Positions 26,859 through 36,421 of a stretch of 64,000 bases of DNA are shown here, one piece after another. The stretch comes from Halioglobus sp. Its GTDB lineage: Bacteria; Pseudomonadota; Gammaproteobacteria; Pseudomonadales; Halieaceae. The translations under genes and the position numbers were made by a program. Every line of letters begins with the position of its first letter. Position 1 is the stretch's first letter. Below the pieces are notes generated by a model that ran no database searches, was not told the origin of the DNA, and was given only the letters and a program-made list of their open reading frames with translations. The stretch spans positions 186,001 through 250,000 of the forward strand of contig JAQWNG010000015.1 of NCBI GenBank assembly GCA_029246385.1. Direction: 5' to 3'.

Positions 26859-28387
26859 CACGCGATCCTTGCTGCGGCTAGTGCTCGCAATACCACTGCG
26901 CGCGTATCAGCAGGATCAATAACTGCATCCACTTCCAGATAAGAGGCCGCCTCCGACGCTTTACCCACCTCATACATGCGCGCAACCAACTGCTGAAAAA
27001 GCTTTTCACGCTCCACTAGGTCATCGAGTGCTTCCAACTCTTTTTTAAAGCCCAGCCTGACGGCACCCTCTAGCCCCATGCCACCTACCTCACCCGTTGG
27101 CCAAGCAGCGGCATACACCGGAGCGACAAAACTTCCCCCAGTCATTGCCATTGCACCGAGACCATAGGCCTTACGTAAAAATATCGCTACCATGGGAACT
27201 TGCAGTTTTGCGCCCGCCAGGAATAAAGAAGACATGCGTCGCACCGCACCCTGCTCCTCGCTATCGGGGCCCACCATAAATCCTGGGGTATCGGTAAGCG
27301 ATAACACGGGCAGGGAGAATGCATCGCAAATTTGCAAAAATCGCGCGGCTTTTTCGGAGGCTGTTGCATCCACCGCGCCACCGAGCTGCTGGCAGTCATT
27401 AGCGATGAGAGCAACGGGCTTGCCTTCAAGCCGAATGAATCCGGTGATAATACTTCGGCCGTAAATACGCTGTAGTTCTAAAAACGTTCCGGTGTCCGCG
27501 ATAGTTTTGATAATATCGCGCACTGGATAACTCCAGCGTCTGTCATCAGGGATGGCACCACGCAGCGCTTCCTGCGGTACGGTGTCCCATTGAGGTAGCG
27601 CGCCCTGAAAGTAGGACAGCAGTTGTTGCGCCAAAGCAGTAGCATGCGCTTCATCGTCAGCGACAATATCGACAACGCCATTTTTTTCCTGCACATCGAT
27701 GGGGCCGATTGCGGTGGGCTCGTACTTACCAAGGCCGCCGCCTTCGATCATGGCTGGACCCGCCATACCAATCCATGAACAGCGCGTAGCGATACAAAAA
27801 TCGGCACAGCCAAATAAGGCTGCGTTTCCGGCAAAGCAATATCCATTGTTCACGGCAATACGTGGTACCTTGCCGCTAAGCGCGGCCCAGGTACTGAACG
27901 ACTTGATATTAAGCCCGGCAATTTGAGTCGTCACGTCAATATCTCCCGGGCGACCTCCGCCACCCTCGGTATACATCACCAAAGGCAATGACTGCTCACG
28001 GGCCAACTCACAGATGCGATCCAACTTCTGATGATGAAAAAAACCCTGCGTGCCGGCCAGCACCGAGTAATCATTAACGATAATGCCGGCCCGTGCGCGA
28101 TCTGGCCCAACCAAGCCCGCGTTGATGGTGCAGGTCCCTGTGATAACTCCATCTGCAGCAGTATTGGTCTGCAAATCCTCATACTCTCGCCGACTGCGCT
28201 GCGCCGCTACGGCAAGTTGTCCGTATTCCTGAAAAGTCTCCTCGTCGGCAAGGTCTGCCACATTCTCTCGCGCGGTGCGGTATCCCTTAGCGTGCCGCTT
28301 GGCGCGCGCCCCTGTTCTAGCTGAATCCAGCGTGCGTTCTGTACGATCTCGCAGCGCTTGCAGTTCAGGCCTTATCTCACCGTCCAT
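26858..28387 (-). CDS. Acyl-CoA carboxylase carboxyltransferase (beta-type) subunit
   Basis: This 509-residue carboxyltransferase has two crotonase-like halves (YTEGGGGRPGD, GKVPRIAVNNGYCFAGNA, then DTPGFMVGPDSEEQGAVRRM, KAYGLGAMAMTGGSF and WPTGEVGGMGLEGAV). It would transfer CO2 from carboxybiotin to an acyl-CoA. No biotin carboxylase or biotin carrier gene occurs anywhere in the window, so the partner must be encoded elsewhere, or this protein works alone in another reaction such as decarboxylation. It is within the acyl-CoA operon, 76 bases from the crotonase gene. Confidence 0.88.
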   Translation of the reverse strand: MDGEIRPELQALRDRTERTLDSARTGARAKRHAKGYRTARENVADLADEETFQEYGQLAVAAQRSRREYEDLQTNTAADGVITGTCTINAGLVGPDRARAGIIVNDYSVLAGTQGFFHHQKLDRICELAREQSLPLVMYTEGGGGRPGDIDVTTQIAGLNIKSFSTWAALSGKVPRIAVNNGYCFAGNAALFGCADFCIATRCSWIGMAGPAMIEGGGLGKYEPTAIGPIDVQEKNGVVDIVADDEAHATALAQQLLSYFQGALPQWDTVPQEALRGAIPDDRRWSYPVRDIIKTIADTGTFLELQRIYGRSIITGFIRLEGKPVALIANDCQQLGGAVDATASEKAARFLQICDAFSLPVLSLTDTPGFMVGPDSEEQGAVRRMSSLFLAGAKLQVPMVAIFLRKAYGLGAMAMTGGSFVAPVYAAAWPTGEVGGMGLEGAVRLGFKKELEALDDLVEREKLFQQLVARMYEVGKASEAASYLEVDAVIDPADTRAVVLRALAAARIA

Positions 28388-28463
28388 CGATTTCCCCGCT
28401 TCGATACTGGTGCCATATTATAACGCGGATGGCCACTGCTTGAGGACTAAGCCACTGGCTGGA

Positions 28464-29234
28464 TTACTGCTTTTTACCGCGCTGCTGCACACTGGACCGA
28501 CGATTAGCGATAGCGTCGCCCGATACGCGTTGGTTGACATCAGTCATCACGGCACGCTCCATAGCCAGCCCAGCGGCTAGCTCTGTCTGCAAGCCTTCGT
28601 TAACCATCTGCTTGTAGACCTTCACTGTTTCGGGCACGCAGCTAGTAATATCCGTTGCGACTTGGCGACATTCGTCCAGCAGATCCCCGGGTGCCACAAC
28701 ACGACTTACTAAACCCCACGCTTCCGCCTGCTGCGCAGATATGAAGTTACCGGTGAAATGCGCCTCGCGCGCTCTACTTGGTCCAATAATACGTGCCAGC
28801 TTCTGAGACAGGCCCCATCCCGGCGCCAACCCGACGCGGCAGTGTGTGTCGGCAAAGCGCGCACCCGAAGACGCGAGCAAAATGTCACCCATCAGTGCAA
28901 GCTCGAAACCGCCGGTGGCTGCAACGCCGTTCACCCCGACTATAATAGGTCGATCAAAAGCAGCCATGGCTGCGGTAATATCGTGTTGCGCATGAATGGC
29001 ATACACGCCAAGGCCGGATTTATCCTCCGCCATTGCCTTGAGATCCAGGCCTGCACAAAACGCCGTACCTGCGCCTGTTAGAATCGCAGCGTGAATATCA
29101 CTATCGTTTTGCAACTGGCGGAAGGCGTCGCACAGGTCAAGCAGTAATTTTGGGGATAGCGCATTCCTGGCGTCGGGACGGTTGAGCGTTAAAATAGCGA
29201 CACCGTCTTCTCGTTGCAGCAGCAGGTCTGCCAT
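28464..29234 (-). CDS. Crotonase-family protein without both catalytic glutamates
   Basis: This 256-residue crotonase-fold protein has NRPDARNALSPKL, GTAFCAGLDLKAM, GVAATGGFELAL. At the catalytic sites it reads FADTHCRVGLAPGWGLS, so both glutamates of hydratases are replaced. Such members act as isomerases, hydrolases or C-C lyases. The C-terminus is basic (VQQRGKKQ). It lies between the carboxyltransferase and another crotonase with short spacing. Confidence 0.84.
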   Translation of the reverse strand: MADLLLQREDGVAILTLNRPDARNALSPKLLLDLCDAFRQLQNDSDIHAAILTGAGTAFCAGLDLKAMAEDKSGLGVYAIHAQHDITAAMAAFDRPIIVGVNGVAATGGFELALMGDILLASSGARFADTHCRVGLAPGWGLSQKLARIIGPSRAREAHFTGNFISAQQAEAWGLVSRVVAPGDLLDECRQVATDITSCVPETVKVYKQMVNEGLQTELAAGLAMERAVMTDVNQRVSGDAIANRRSSVQQRGKKQ

Positions 29235-29256
29235 TTAACTCTCCTTGCGGGACGCT

Positions 29257-30045
29257 TTAGCGCCCCTGCCAAACAGGTTTACGTTTCTGCAAAAAGGCCG
29301 TTACGCCCTCCTGCGCATCCTCGCTATTCATGCAAACATGTTGCAATTTCGCCTCACCAGAAATGGTGTCACTAACAGACTCTTCTATCGCCGCATTGAG
29401 CGCCTGTTTAGCATAGCGCAGAGACAAAGGCGCTTTGCCAGCGATCTCCTGCGCCCAAGCGAGACTGTCTTCCAGCAGCTTATCGGCCGGAACCACTCGA
29501 TTGCACAGGCCCCACTGTAAACATTTATCAGCACAAATTTTCTCGCCAGTGACAATCACCTCATAGGCGCGCTTGCGACCCAGTGTGCGCGCCAAGTGCC
29601 ATGTGGCACCGCCATCCGGAATCAGGCTGATGGCGGCGAAAGCCTGATAGATGAACGCATCTTCTGCCATCACTGTCAGATCGCAGACCATACCCAAGGC
29701 GCTTCCAATGCCAGCGCAGGCGCCATTGATCGCGCTGATCCAAGGCTTTTGCGCCTCGTGAATTTCCATCAGCACTGGCTTGTACTCGCCATTAAGCTGA
29801 TCCTCAACCCGAAACGTCAATGCATCCTCCGGGACGTCTGCTAGATCAGCGCCCGCACTAAAAACACGACCCACGCCGGTCACCACGACCACACGCACGC
29901 TGTTATCGTCATTGACTTCGCGCACCGCTAACAACAGGTCACGACGCAGGGTTTTGTTGAAACTATTAAGGTTGTCGGGGCGGTTCAGGCTGACTACCGC
30001 GACAGAACCGTGACGTTCTATCAGGACCGTTTCATACGTACTCAT
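29257..30045 (-). CDS. Crotonase-family protein with PaaG-like active site
   Basis: This 262-residue crotonase-fold protein starts at the ATG at 30045, six bases after AAGGGTG. The motif ISLIPDGGATW places an aspartate where PaaG-type and some enoyl-CoA isomerases have their catalytic acid, while the first glutamate position is absent (YQAFAAI). An isomerase in the breakdown of a cyclic or unsaturated acyl-CoA is plausible. It lies 22 bases upstream of the preceding crotonase gene, in the same operon. Confidence 0.85.
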   Translation of the reverse strand: MSTYETVLIERHGSVAVVSLNRPDNLNSFNKTLRRDLLLAVREVNDDNSVRVVVVTGVGRVFSAGADLADVPEDALTFRVEDQLNGEYKPVLMEIHEAQKPWISAINGACAGIGSALGMVCDLTVMAEDAFIYQAFAAISLIPDGGATWHLARTLGRKRAYEVIVTGEKICADKCLQWGLCNRVVPADKLLEDSLAWAQEIAGKAPLSLRYAKQALNAAIEESVSDTISGEAKLQHVCMNSEDAQEGVTAFLQKRKPVWQGR

Positions 30046-30071
30046 GGTGCACACCCTTTAGCTGATTATCA

Positions 30072-31196
30072 TCATACGATTGAGCCGGCAGCCCTGAGGT
30101 CTGCCAACTCCTGTTCACCGAACCCCATCTCCATAAGCACAGCATCGGTATCCTGCCCAACTTCATGTCCGCCGTGTCGAACCTCTGAGGGTGTGCGACC
30201 AAAACGCGGCGCTGGCGCAGGCTGCACTAACCCATCTACTTCTACATAGGTGTTACGCGCAATATTTGCTGGATGTTTTGGCGCATCCAAAAAACTTAGC
30301 ACAGGCGCAAAGCAGACATCTGTGCCTTCCATAATCTCAGACCATTGTGCCTGTGTTTTTTGTTTGAACACAGCAGTTAACTTTTCCTTCATCGCTGACC
30401 ATTGCGACTGATCGTTCTGAGCACCAAAATCTTCCTCAGCCAATCCTGCTCGCTCTTTTAACAATGCATAGAACTGCGGCTCGATAGAGCCTATAGAAAT
30501 ATACTCGCCGTCGGCACATTCATACGTATCGTAAAAATGCGCCCCACCGTCCAGCATATTAGATTCTCGTTTAGTCGCATCCCACAGGCCCATCGCCTCG
30601 AAACTATGAAACATCCACATGAGCTGAGCCGCGCCATCCACCATTGCCACATCAATCACTTGGCCCTTGCCAGAGTTCGCAGTTTCCAGCAACGCTGCCA
30701 GCACGCCATTTACCAGCAGCATACCGCCGCCGCCCATATCGCCGACGAGATTCAGAGGTGGCACCGGCTTTTCGCCTTTGCGACCCATCGCGTACAGAGC
30801 GCCCGTAATAGAGATGTAGTTAATATCGTGTCCCGCGCTTTGTGCGAGCGGCCCTTCCTGCCCCCAACCCGTCATGCGCGCAAAAATAAGTTTAGGGTTG
30901 CGAGCGAGACAGGCAGAGGGGCCAATGCCCAGCTTTTCGCAAACACCCGGACGGTACGGATCGATAAGAACATCTGCGTTATCTACCATACGGAGTAACG
31001 TTTCCAGACCATTTGAATCCTTAAGGTTGACCACCACTGATTTCTTGCCCCGAGTGCTAACGTCCTTCATCACCATCGCACCGGCTCGGTCGATACGAAT
31101 GACTTCCGCACCCATGTCGGCAAGCATCATACCGCCCATCGGGGCCGGCCCAATACCTGCAAGCTCAATCACTGTATAACCATTTAGTGGACCCAT
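30072..31196 (-). CDS. Class III CoA-transferase family, alpha-methylacyl-CoA racemase-like
   Basis: This 374-residue CaiB/BaiF-family protein has the AMACR-style N-terminus VIELAGIGPAPMGGMMLADMG. The racemase pair is visible as His123 (AGHDINYISITG) and Asp153 (NLVGDMGGGG). An AMACR inverts the 2-methyl centre of branched acyl-CoAs, so that dehydrogenases can act, as in steroid side chains or pristanic acid. This fits the acyl-CoA dehydrogenase and HSD10-like gene in front of it. A CoA transferase function is the alternative, but the His/Asp pair favours the racemase. Confidence 0.87.
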   Translation of the reverse strand: MGPLNGYTVIELAGIGPAPMGGMMLADMGAEVIRIDRAGAMVMKDVSTRGKKSVVVNLKDSNGLETLLRMVDNADVLIDPYRPGVCEKLGIGPSACLARNPKLIFARMTGWGQEGPLAQSAGHDINYISITGALYAMGRKGEKPVPPLNLVGDMGGGGMLLVNGVLAALLETANSGKGQVIDVAMVDGAAQLMWMFHSFEAMGLWDATKRESNMLDGGAHFYDTYECADGEYISIGSIEPQFYALLKERAGLAEEDFGAQNDQSQWSAMKEKLTAVFKQKTQAQWSEIMEGTDVCFAPVLSFLDAPKHPANIARNTYVEVDGLVQPAPAPRFGRTPSEVRHGGHEVGQDTDAVLMEMGFGEQELADLRAAGSIV

Positions 31197-31265
31197 TGGT
31201 CATCCCCCATACTTAAATATTGAAGCGTCCCGGCAAAGCTGCCGGCACGCGACGAAATCAACCTC

Positions 31266-32057
31266 TTACTTAGGCTGCATTCGAATACCGCCATCCATGC
31301 GAATACATTCGCCATTGATATAATCGTTCTCCACTAACTGCTGCGCTAACTGCGCGATCTCATCTGCCTTACCCAAACGCTGGGGATACAACACCTGGCT
31401 GGCTAACGGCTTAAGAAACTCTGCGATTTCAGGCGACATTTCTTCGGCACCACCCATCATCAGTGGCGTCGCAATTAGTCCTGGCACAATAGTATTTACC
31501 CTAATCCCCAAGACGGCCAGATCACGTGCTATCGGCAGGGTCATGCCGACCACGCCGCCCTTAGACGCCGAGTACGCCGCTTGTCCGATCTGGCCCTCAT
31601 AGGCTGCAATCGACGCGGTATTAATAATAACGCCCCGACCTCCGTCTTCATTGAGAACGTCGTTGGTGGACATTTTTTCCGCGCACAGGCGCAGTACATT
31701 AAACGTGCCCACCAAATTGATCTGGATAATGCGATTGAACTCGTCAAGCGGGAACGGGCCTTTCTTGCCCATCGTGCGCTTTGCATTGCCTGTGCCGGCA
31801 AAGTTACAGCAGATGTGAATCGCGCCAAATGCCTCAATTGTAGAGGCGATACCGGCAGCGACCGACTCCTCACTGGTAACATTTACGTTGCAGAAAATCA
31901 CCATGCCAGGATATTCCGCCACCAGTTGATTGCCCTTTTCCTCATTCATGTCGAAGATGGCGGCCTTGCCTCCATTCGCAACGAAACGTCTGAGCGTTGC
32001 GCGACCGAGGCCAGAGGCTCCACCGGTAATAACGGCTACTTTATCTTTTAAGTCCAT
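31266..32057 (-). CDS. HSD10-like 3-hydroxyacyl-CoA dehydrogenase (SDR)
   Basis: This 263-residue SDR resembles human HSD17B10 and bacterial 3-hydroxyacyl-CoA dehydrogenase type II: VITGGASGLGRATLR, CNFAGTGNAKRT, a long insert before FNRIIQINLVG, NTASIAAYEGQIGQAAYSASKGG, and VNTIVPGLIATPLM. It would oxidise 3-hydroxy-(2-methyl)acyl-CoA with NAD. Its gene is between the acyl-CoA dehydrogenase and AMACR-like genes, the order expected for methyl-branched beta-oxidation. Confidence 0.88.
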   Translation of the reverse strand: MDLKDKVAVITGGASGLGRATLRRFVANGGKAAIFDMNEEKGNQLVAEYPGMVIFCNVNVTSEESVAAGIASTIEAFGAIHICCNFAGTGNAKRTMGKKGPFPLDEFNRIIQINLVGTFNVLRLCAEKMSTNDVLNEDGGRGVIINTASIAAYEGQIGQAAYSASKGGVVGMTLPIARDLAVLGIRVNTIVPGLIATPLMMGGAEEMSPEIAEFLKPLASQVLYPQRLGKADEIAQLAQQLVENDYINGECIRMDGGIRMQPK

Positions 32058-32103
32058 ATAAATTCTCCTAAGTTGAGTGAGTTAATTGTGATGTATTGAA
32101 AAC

Positions 32104-33279
32104 CTAAAAATTACGCGTGTTAAAGGGTGTGTAATCTTCTGAGAGGCAATCTCGGCTGATGATAATTTTCATCACCTCAGAACTGCCAGCGTAAATAGTT
32201 GTAATTCTTGCGTCAGTATACTGCCTACTTATGGGGTACTCATCCATATAGCCGGCGCCACCATGCAGCTGCACACCCAAGTCAGCAACTGCAATCGACA
32301 GTTCACTGGTAACCAACTTTGCCTTAGCAGCATCCACAGCTGTCAGCTGGCCTGCTGCGAAAGCCCGAACGCACTGATCGACATAACTCTGAGCAATATC
32401 AAGTTGCATGCGCATTTCAGCCAACTTAAATTGGGTATTCTGAAAGGCCGCCAGAGGCTTGCTAAATGCCTTGCGTTGCTTAACATACTCCGCGGTGAGG
32501 TCCCAGGACAACTGGGCAGAGGCAATATACCCGGCAGCACCAATCAAGCGCTCCTCTCCCAACCCTTCCATCAGATAAATAAATCCTTTTCCTGGCTCTC
32601 CCAGCACATTGGCTTTGGGCACTTTCACGTCGTTAAAAAACAGCTCAGCTGTATCCTGAGCTTTCATACCCATTTTTTCCAAGTTGCGTCCGCGTTCAAA
32701 ACCCTCCATCCCGCGCTCGACGAGAAATAGTGTCATGGCGTGCGGGTTATTTTCCGGGTCAGTTTTCGCCGCGACGATCACCAGGTCAGCGTTGATGCCG
32801 TTAGAAATATACGTTTTTGATCCGTTCAGCACCCAGTGGTCATCGTTTTCAACTGCCGTAGACCGCATTCCAGCCAAGTCGCTACCGGCATCCGGCTCAG
32901 TCATCGCAATCGCCAGAATAATGTCGCCACGGACGCAACCCGGCAGAAATCTCTGGCACTGTTCCTCGCTACCAAAACGGGTGAGATATGGCCCAACTAA
33001 ACGACTGTGCAGAGAATTGTACCAGTCGCCAACTCGCGCATAGGCCGTCTCTTCTATGATAATTTGCTCAAAACGAAAATCGGGGTCGCCCATGCCACCG
33101 TACTTCTCGTCCGGCCAGACCATCAAAAAACCCTGATCACCGGCCCTGCGAAAGGCGCCACGATCAACAATTCCAGCCTCACGCCAAGCCTCCATTTGTG
33201 GCACAATCTCTGTCGCGAGAAATTTCCGATAGGCATCTCGAAACATGTGCTGCTCTTCAGTGAATTCTCGTTGCAACAT
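32104..33279 (-). CDS. Acyl-CoA dehydrogenase
   Basis: This 391-residue flavoprotein has the acyl-CoA dehydrogenase signatures AMTEPDAGSDLAGMRST and WVLNGSKTYISNG, the C-terminal QLHGGAGYMDEYPISRQYTDARI and YAGSSEVMK. It introduces the alpha-beta double bond. The ATG at 33279 follows CAGGAG by eight bases; the open frame runs on 5' without support. It is the first gene of a nine-gene minus-strand operon ending at the MBL hydrolase and faces the diguanylate cyclase gene across about 135 bases. Confidence 0.9.
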   Translation of the reverse strand: MLQREFTEEQHMFRDAYRKFLATEIVPQMEAWREAGIVDRGAFRRAGDQGFLMVWPDEKYGGMGDPDFRFEQIIIEETAYARVGDWYNSLHSRLVGPYLTRFGSEEQCQRFLPGCVRGDIILAIAMTEPDAGSDLAGMRSTAVENDDHWVLNGSKTYISNGINADLVIVAAKTDPENNPHAMTLFLVERGMEGFERGRNLEKMGMKAQDTAELFFNDVKVPKANVLGEPGKGFIYLMEGLGEERLIGAAGYIASAQLSWDLTAEYVKQRKAFSKPLAAFQNTQFKLAEMRMQLDIAQSYVDQCVRAFAAGQLTAVDAAKAKLVTSELSIAVADLGVQLHGGAGYMDEYPISRQYTDARITTIYAGSSEVMKIIISRDCLSEDYTPFNTRNF

Positions 33280-33414
33280 AGCATCCAGCTCCTGTGCGGA
33301 AAAATGAAAGGACGCTAGTATGGTGAGCGGTCGGCAGGCCAACAATGACCTGCCCCTACAAATAAATTGACAATAAATTACAAGCTGAGATTACAGGCTG
33401 AAACTGGAAAAATC

Positions 33415-34584
33415 ATGCAGCAGATTCATCCGGAAAACTGGACCATCATATACTTTGGCTTAATCTTCGTGGTTGCCTGCGTGCAAATGGCCATTGCCTA
33501 TACACTCAGCAACGCTAGTAACCCGATGCCCGGACTAGGACTTTACACCGTATATTTTATGGCCACACTGTTAGGTTTAATCGCTTTTGCACTGCAGTAC
33601 AGCTCAAGCGCACCAATGCGGATGGACATTTTTTCAACGGCATCAATTATCTACAGTTATCTGCTATTTGCGGCGGCGGGGCAGCGGGCACAAATAAAGA
33701 GGGGGCGTATCGTGCTGGGCATCATCTGCTTAGCCACCTGTATCAGTGTATTTTTTCTAGAGCCACAGGACATATTTGGCGTGCAAATGTCTACCACTAC
33801 ACTATTTTTTGCTTGCGCGGGGTTACTATGCGGCTGGCGCAGCTGGGCTCACCGCAACATAGGCGACGCTATCACGGCCGCCGCGCTGATGACGATCGTC
33901 GGTACCCTAATAGGGATTTACGTCTGGCAAATCGATGGCGACTCTGGTCAAGTCCAAACAGCGGGCTTTGGTCTTTACAGCTCAGCATATGTATTGGTGG
34001 CAATAGGTTTTCTCACCAGTGTGCTCATCGAAAATCAACAGAGGCTGTCTCACATATCCACACAAGACCCACTGACCATGTTATTAAACCGCCATGGCTT
34101 GGAACAAACACTGCACGTGACCCTCGCACAGGCTGCCCGCCAGCAGCTACCCACATCAGCTATCATGGTTGATATCGATCACTTTAAAGAAATAAATGAC
34201 AACTTCGGTAACAAGGCCGGCGACCAGGTACTCAAGCAGGTCTCTGACACCCTTCAGCGCATAAGCCGCGCCAGCGATCTAGTGGCCCGCGTCGGCGGTG
34301 AGGAATACCTGCTGATTTTGCCCAGTACCGACCTAGAGGACGCCCGCACTCTGGCCGAGCGCATTCGCATAGATATTGCCGAGTCTGCCCTCCTCATCAA
34401 TCGACAGCAGATCGCCATTACCGCAAGCCTTGGCGTCGCGGGCGCGCTTGGCGCAATAGAACTTAACAAACTGTCGAGTGAGGCCGAGCGAGCGCTGCAC
34501 CTAGCGAAACGGGGTGGCCGCAATCAGGTGGCCTCGGTGGAAAATAAACCTATTCTCCTAAGCACACACGTTAATCAGGCCTGA
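33415..34584 (+). CDS. Membrane-bound diguanylate cyclase (GGDEF domain)
   Basis: The N-terminal 210 residues contain about six hydrophobic helices, a 7TM-like membrane sensor. The C-terminal part is a GGDEF domain: DPLTMLLNRHG, MVDIDHFKEINDNFG, the active-site GGEEY (about residues 294-298) and, five residues before, the RASD inhibitory site. It should make cyclic di-GMP and be feedback-inhibited. The ATG at 33415 follows GGAA by about eight bases and precedes the first helix; the frame is open upstream. The AraC gene starts seven bases after its stop, so the two are coexpressed. Confidence 0.9.
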   Translation: MQQIHPENWTIIYFGLIFVVACVQMAIAYTLSNASNPMPGLGLYTVYFMATLLGLIAFALQYSSSAPMRMDIFSTASIIYSYLLFAAAGQRAQIKRGRIVLGIICLATCISVFFLEPQDIFGVQMSTTTLFFACAGLLCGWRSWAHRNIGDAITAAALMTIVGTLIGIYVWQIDGDSGQVQTAGFGLYSSAYVLVAIGFLTSVLIENQQRLSHISTQDPLTMLLNRHGLEQTLHVTLAQAARQQLPTSAIMVDIDHFKEINDNFGNKAGDQVLKQVSDTLQRISRASDLVARVGGEEYLLILPSTDLEDARTLAERIRIDIAESALLINRQQIAITASLGVAGALGAIELNKLSSEAERALHLAKRGGRNQVASVENKPILLSTHVNQA

Positions 34585-34591
34585 GAAACGC

Positions 34592-35593
34592 ATGCGCGAC
34601 TTATCAATCTCTGTCTATTTTGCGCGCTCAGTCTTAAAAAATGCGGTTGCACATGGCCTAGATCCTATTAGCCTGCTGCGCAAAAACCGCGTCTCTCCAC
34701 GATTGATGCTAGAAAGCAACGCGCGAATATCGATAGAACGCTTCGCCGATCTGCAGGTCGCCACGATGCAGGCCATGAATGATGAGACGCTTGGGTATGG
34801 GACCCGACCCATGCCTCTGGGCTGCTGGTCGATGATGTGCCATGCCGTTATTGGTTGCGAAACACTAGTCGAGGCGTTAAGTCGATCGTGCCGCTTCTAT
34901 CAATTGTTTGAATTAGGCGTGCACCCGCTGCTGGAAGCAGACGGAGAATCTGCTGCGATCCGGCTGGTACAGCAGGACGTTGTCACGCCGTCAAATCCCT
35001 TTTTGCACGAATTACTGCTGTTCAATCTGCATCGCTTTGCCAGTTGGCTAGTGCAGGAGCACCTGCCGATTCAGATCGTACAATTAAACTACCAACCCCT
35101 GGCACCGGCGCTGGATTACCGTCACATGTTCCTCGGTAATCCAGTGGAGTTCGAACAGACGCACTCACAGCTGTTACTGTCTAAGGGCGTGCTGAGCAAG
35201 CGGATCACACAAAATGAAGCATCATTGCGCCGCTTTTTGCGGCATCCGGCACTCATCATGCTCACACAAAACTACGCTATTAATAGCTGGACATCACAGG
35301 TAAGAGAAATTGTGCGCCGCCAACTACGCAATGTATCGGAACTCAATGATGTCGCCGTCACTTTGAAGGTTCACCCGCAAACGCTAAGAAGGCGCCTCGC
35401 AGCGGAAGGAACCACCTTTAAGGAAATCAAAAATCAGATGCGTCGGGATACGGCCCTCCACTTCCTAGGAAAACAGGGGCTCAGCATTGAGGAGATAGCA
35501 CACCGGGCGGGATTTTCAGAATCCAGCGCATTTATACGGGCGTTTAAGGGTTGGACCGGCGTAACGCCTTATACCTATCGCAAGGGGCTGTGA
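34592..35593 (+). CDS. AraC-family regulator with arabinose-binding-like N-terminus
   Basis: This 333-residue regulator has the same architecture as the one at 25.8 kb: an N-terminal ligand-sensing domain (ISLLRKNRVSPRLMLESNARISIERF) and a C-terminal double helix-turn-helix (VHPQTLRRRLAAEGTTFKEIK, IEEIAHRAGFSESSAFIRAFKGWTG). It is cotranscribed with the diguanylate cyclase. A candidate target is one of the flanking acyl-CoA operons. Confidence 0.9.
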   Translation: MRDLSISVYFARSVLKNAVAHGLDPISLLRKNRVSPRLMLESNARISIERFADLQVATMQAMNDETLGYGTRPMPLGCWSMMCHAVIGCETLVEALSRSCRFYQLFELGVHPLLEADGESAAIRLVQQDVVTPSNPFLHELLLFNLHRFASWLVQEHLPIQIVQLNYQPLAPALDYRHMFLGNPVEFEQTHSQLLLSKGVLSKRITQNEASLRRFLRHPALIMLTQNYAINSWTSQVREIVRRQLRNVSELNDVAVTLKVHPQTLRRRLAAEGTTFKEIKNQMRRDTALHFLGKQGLSIEEIAHRAGFSESSAFIRAFKGWTGVTPYTYRKGL

Positions 35594-35647
35594 GTGCAGA
35601 CTAAGCTTTCAACTGGGCAGCAGGCCTGCTTTGCACGGATATAGCAA

Positions 35648-36211
35648 TCAGGACAAGTAGACCAGACGACCATCGCAGGTAACACACTGATAACGGACTC
35701 TGCCGCGCCGTATGCGGTTATGGCGGGTCGTGGACACTTCATGTAATTGGCAGCCGCAGTGGTAGCGGTGTTTAGCCTGCCGACGCTGAGGCACTCCTTC
35801 TAAATCAAAGTTGAAGGTCACACCTGGGTCAGCATCAAAACGCGCCATAAGGGCTCGCCACTCAGGGCCATGGGGCTTTACACCGCGTCTGGGGTAGACC
35901 TCATGCACGATAAAGTGTGCCACCTCATGGGGTACGGTATCGCGCAGATTTTCCTCAAAATACTTAGAAAAAATCCAAGGGTTATAACGAATCAGACGCT
36001 GCATGCCAATGGTTTTGAACATACCCGCGGTCTGTCCTTTCAGGTCGAAAAGCACCGGAATACGATCGAAAGGTCGACCGAAAATAGCCTCCGCCCTACA
36101 GATATAGTCTTCTGTCGTCTTCTCTACACGACATTGCTGCGAACTCCCGATGGGGTGGACCACGCTGGATATTTCCTCGTTAATTCGCATTAATCCATAG
36201 TCAAACAGCAA
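35648..36211 (-). CDS. sprT: SprT-family zinc metalloprotease-like protein
   Basis: This 187-residue SprT protein has the metal motif HEVAH (residues 95-99) with a further histidine in HGPEW (His114), and a C-terminal zinc ribbon with Cys152, Cys154, Cys176 and Cys179. The SprT family is related to eukaryotic Spartan; the bacterial role is not settled. A second in-frame ATG at 36190 (MRINEEIS) is a possible start. It is convergent with the AraC gene. Confidence 0.88.
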   Translation of the reverse strand: MLFDYGLMRINEEISSVVHPIGSSQQCRVEKTTEDYICRAEAIFGRPFDRIPVLFDLKGQTAGMFKTIGMQRLIRYNPWIFSKYFEENLRDTVPHEVAHFIVHEVYPRRGVKPHGPEWRALMARFDADPGVTFNFDLEGVPQRRQAKHRYHCGCQLHEVSTTRHNRIRRGRVRYQCVTCDGRLVYLS

Positions 36212-36421
36212 ATCTCAGGTCACGACGCACCATAGAATTGCTAAACTGTGCTGATAACCGGTAGCATAGCGTTCACGGTGACGCGACTCAATAAATACTC
36301 AACGTCTGTAACTTCCGGTACACTTAACTGTTGTGAGCTGCCATTGCTAGCGGGGCAACAGCAACACACACTTTGCGACGACTTACATGACACTCCTTTA
36401 CATCCATGGTGAAAAAGGCAT

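Noticed and set aside
35594-35640. AGCAGGCCTGCT palindrome between AraC and sprT as terminator
   Set aside because: No loop-plus-T-run arrangement; a perfect palindrome without loop is not a convincing terminator.
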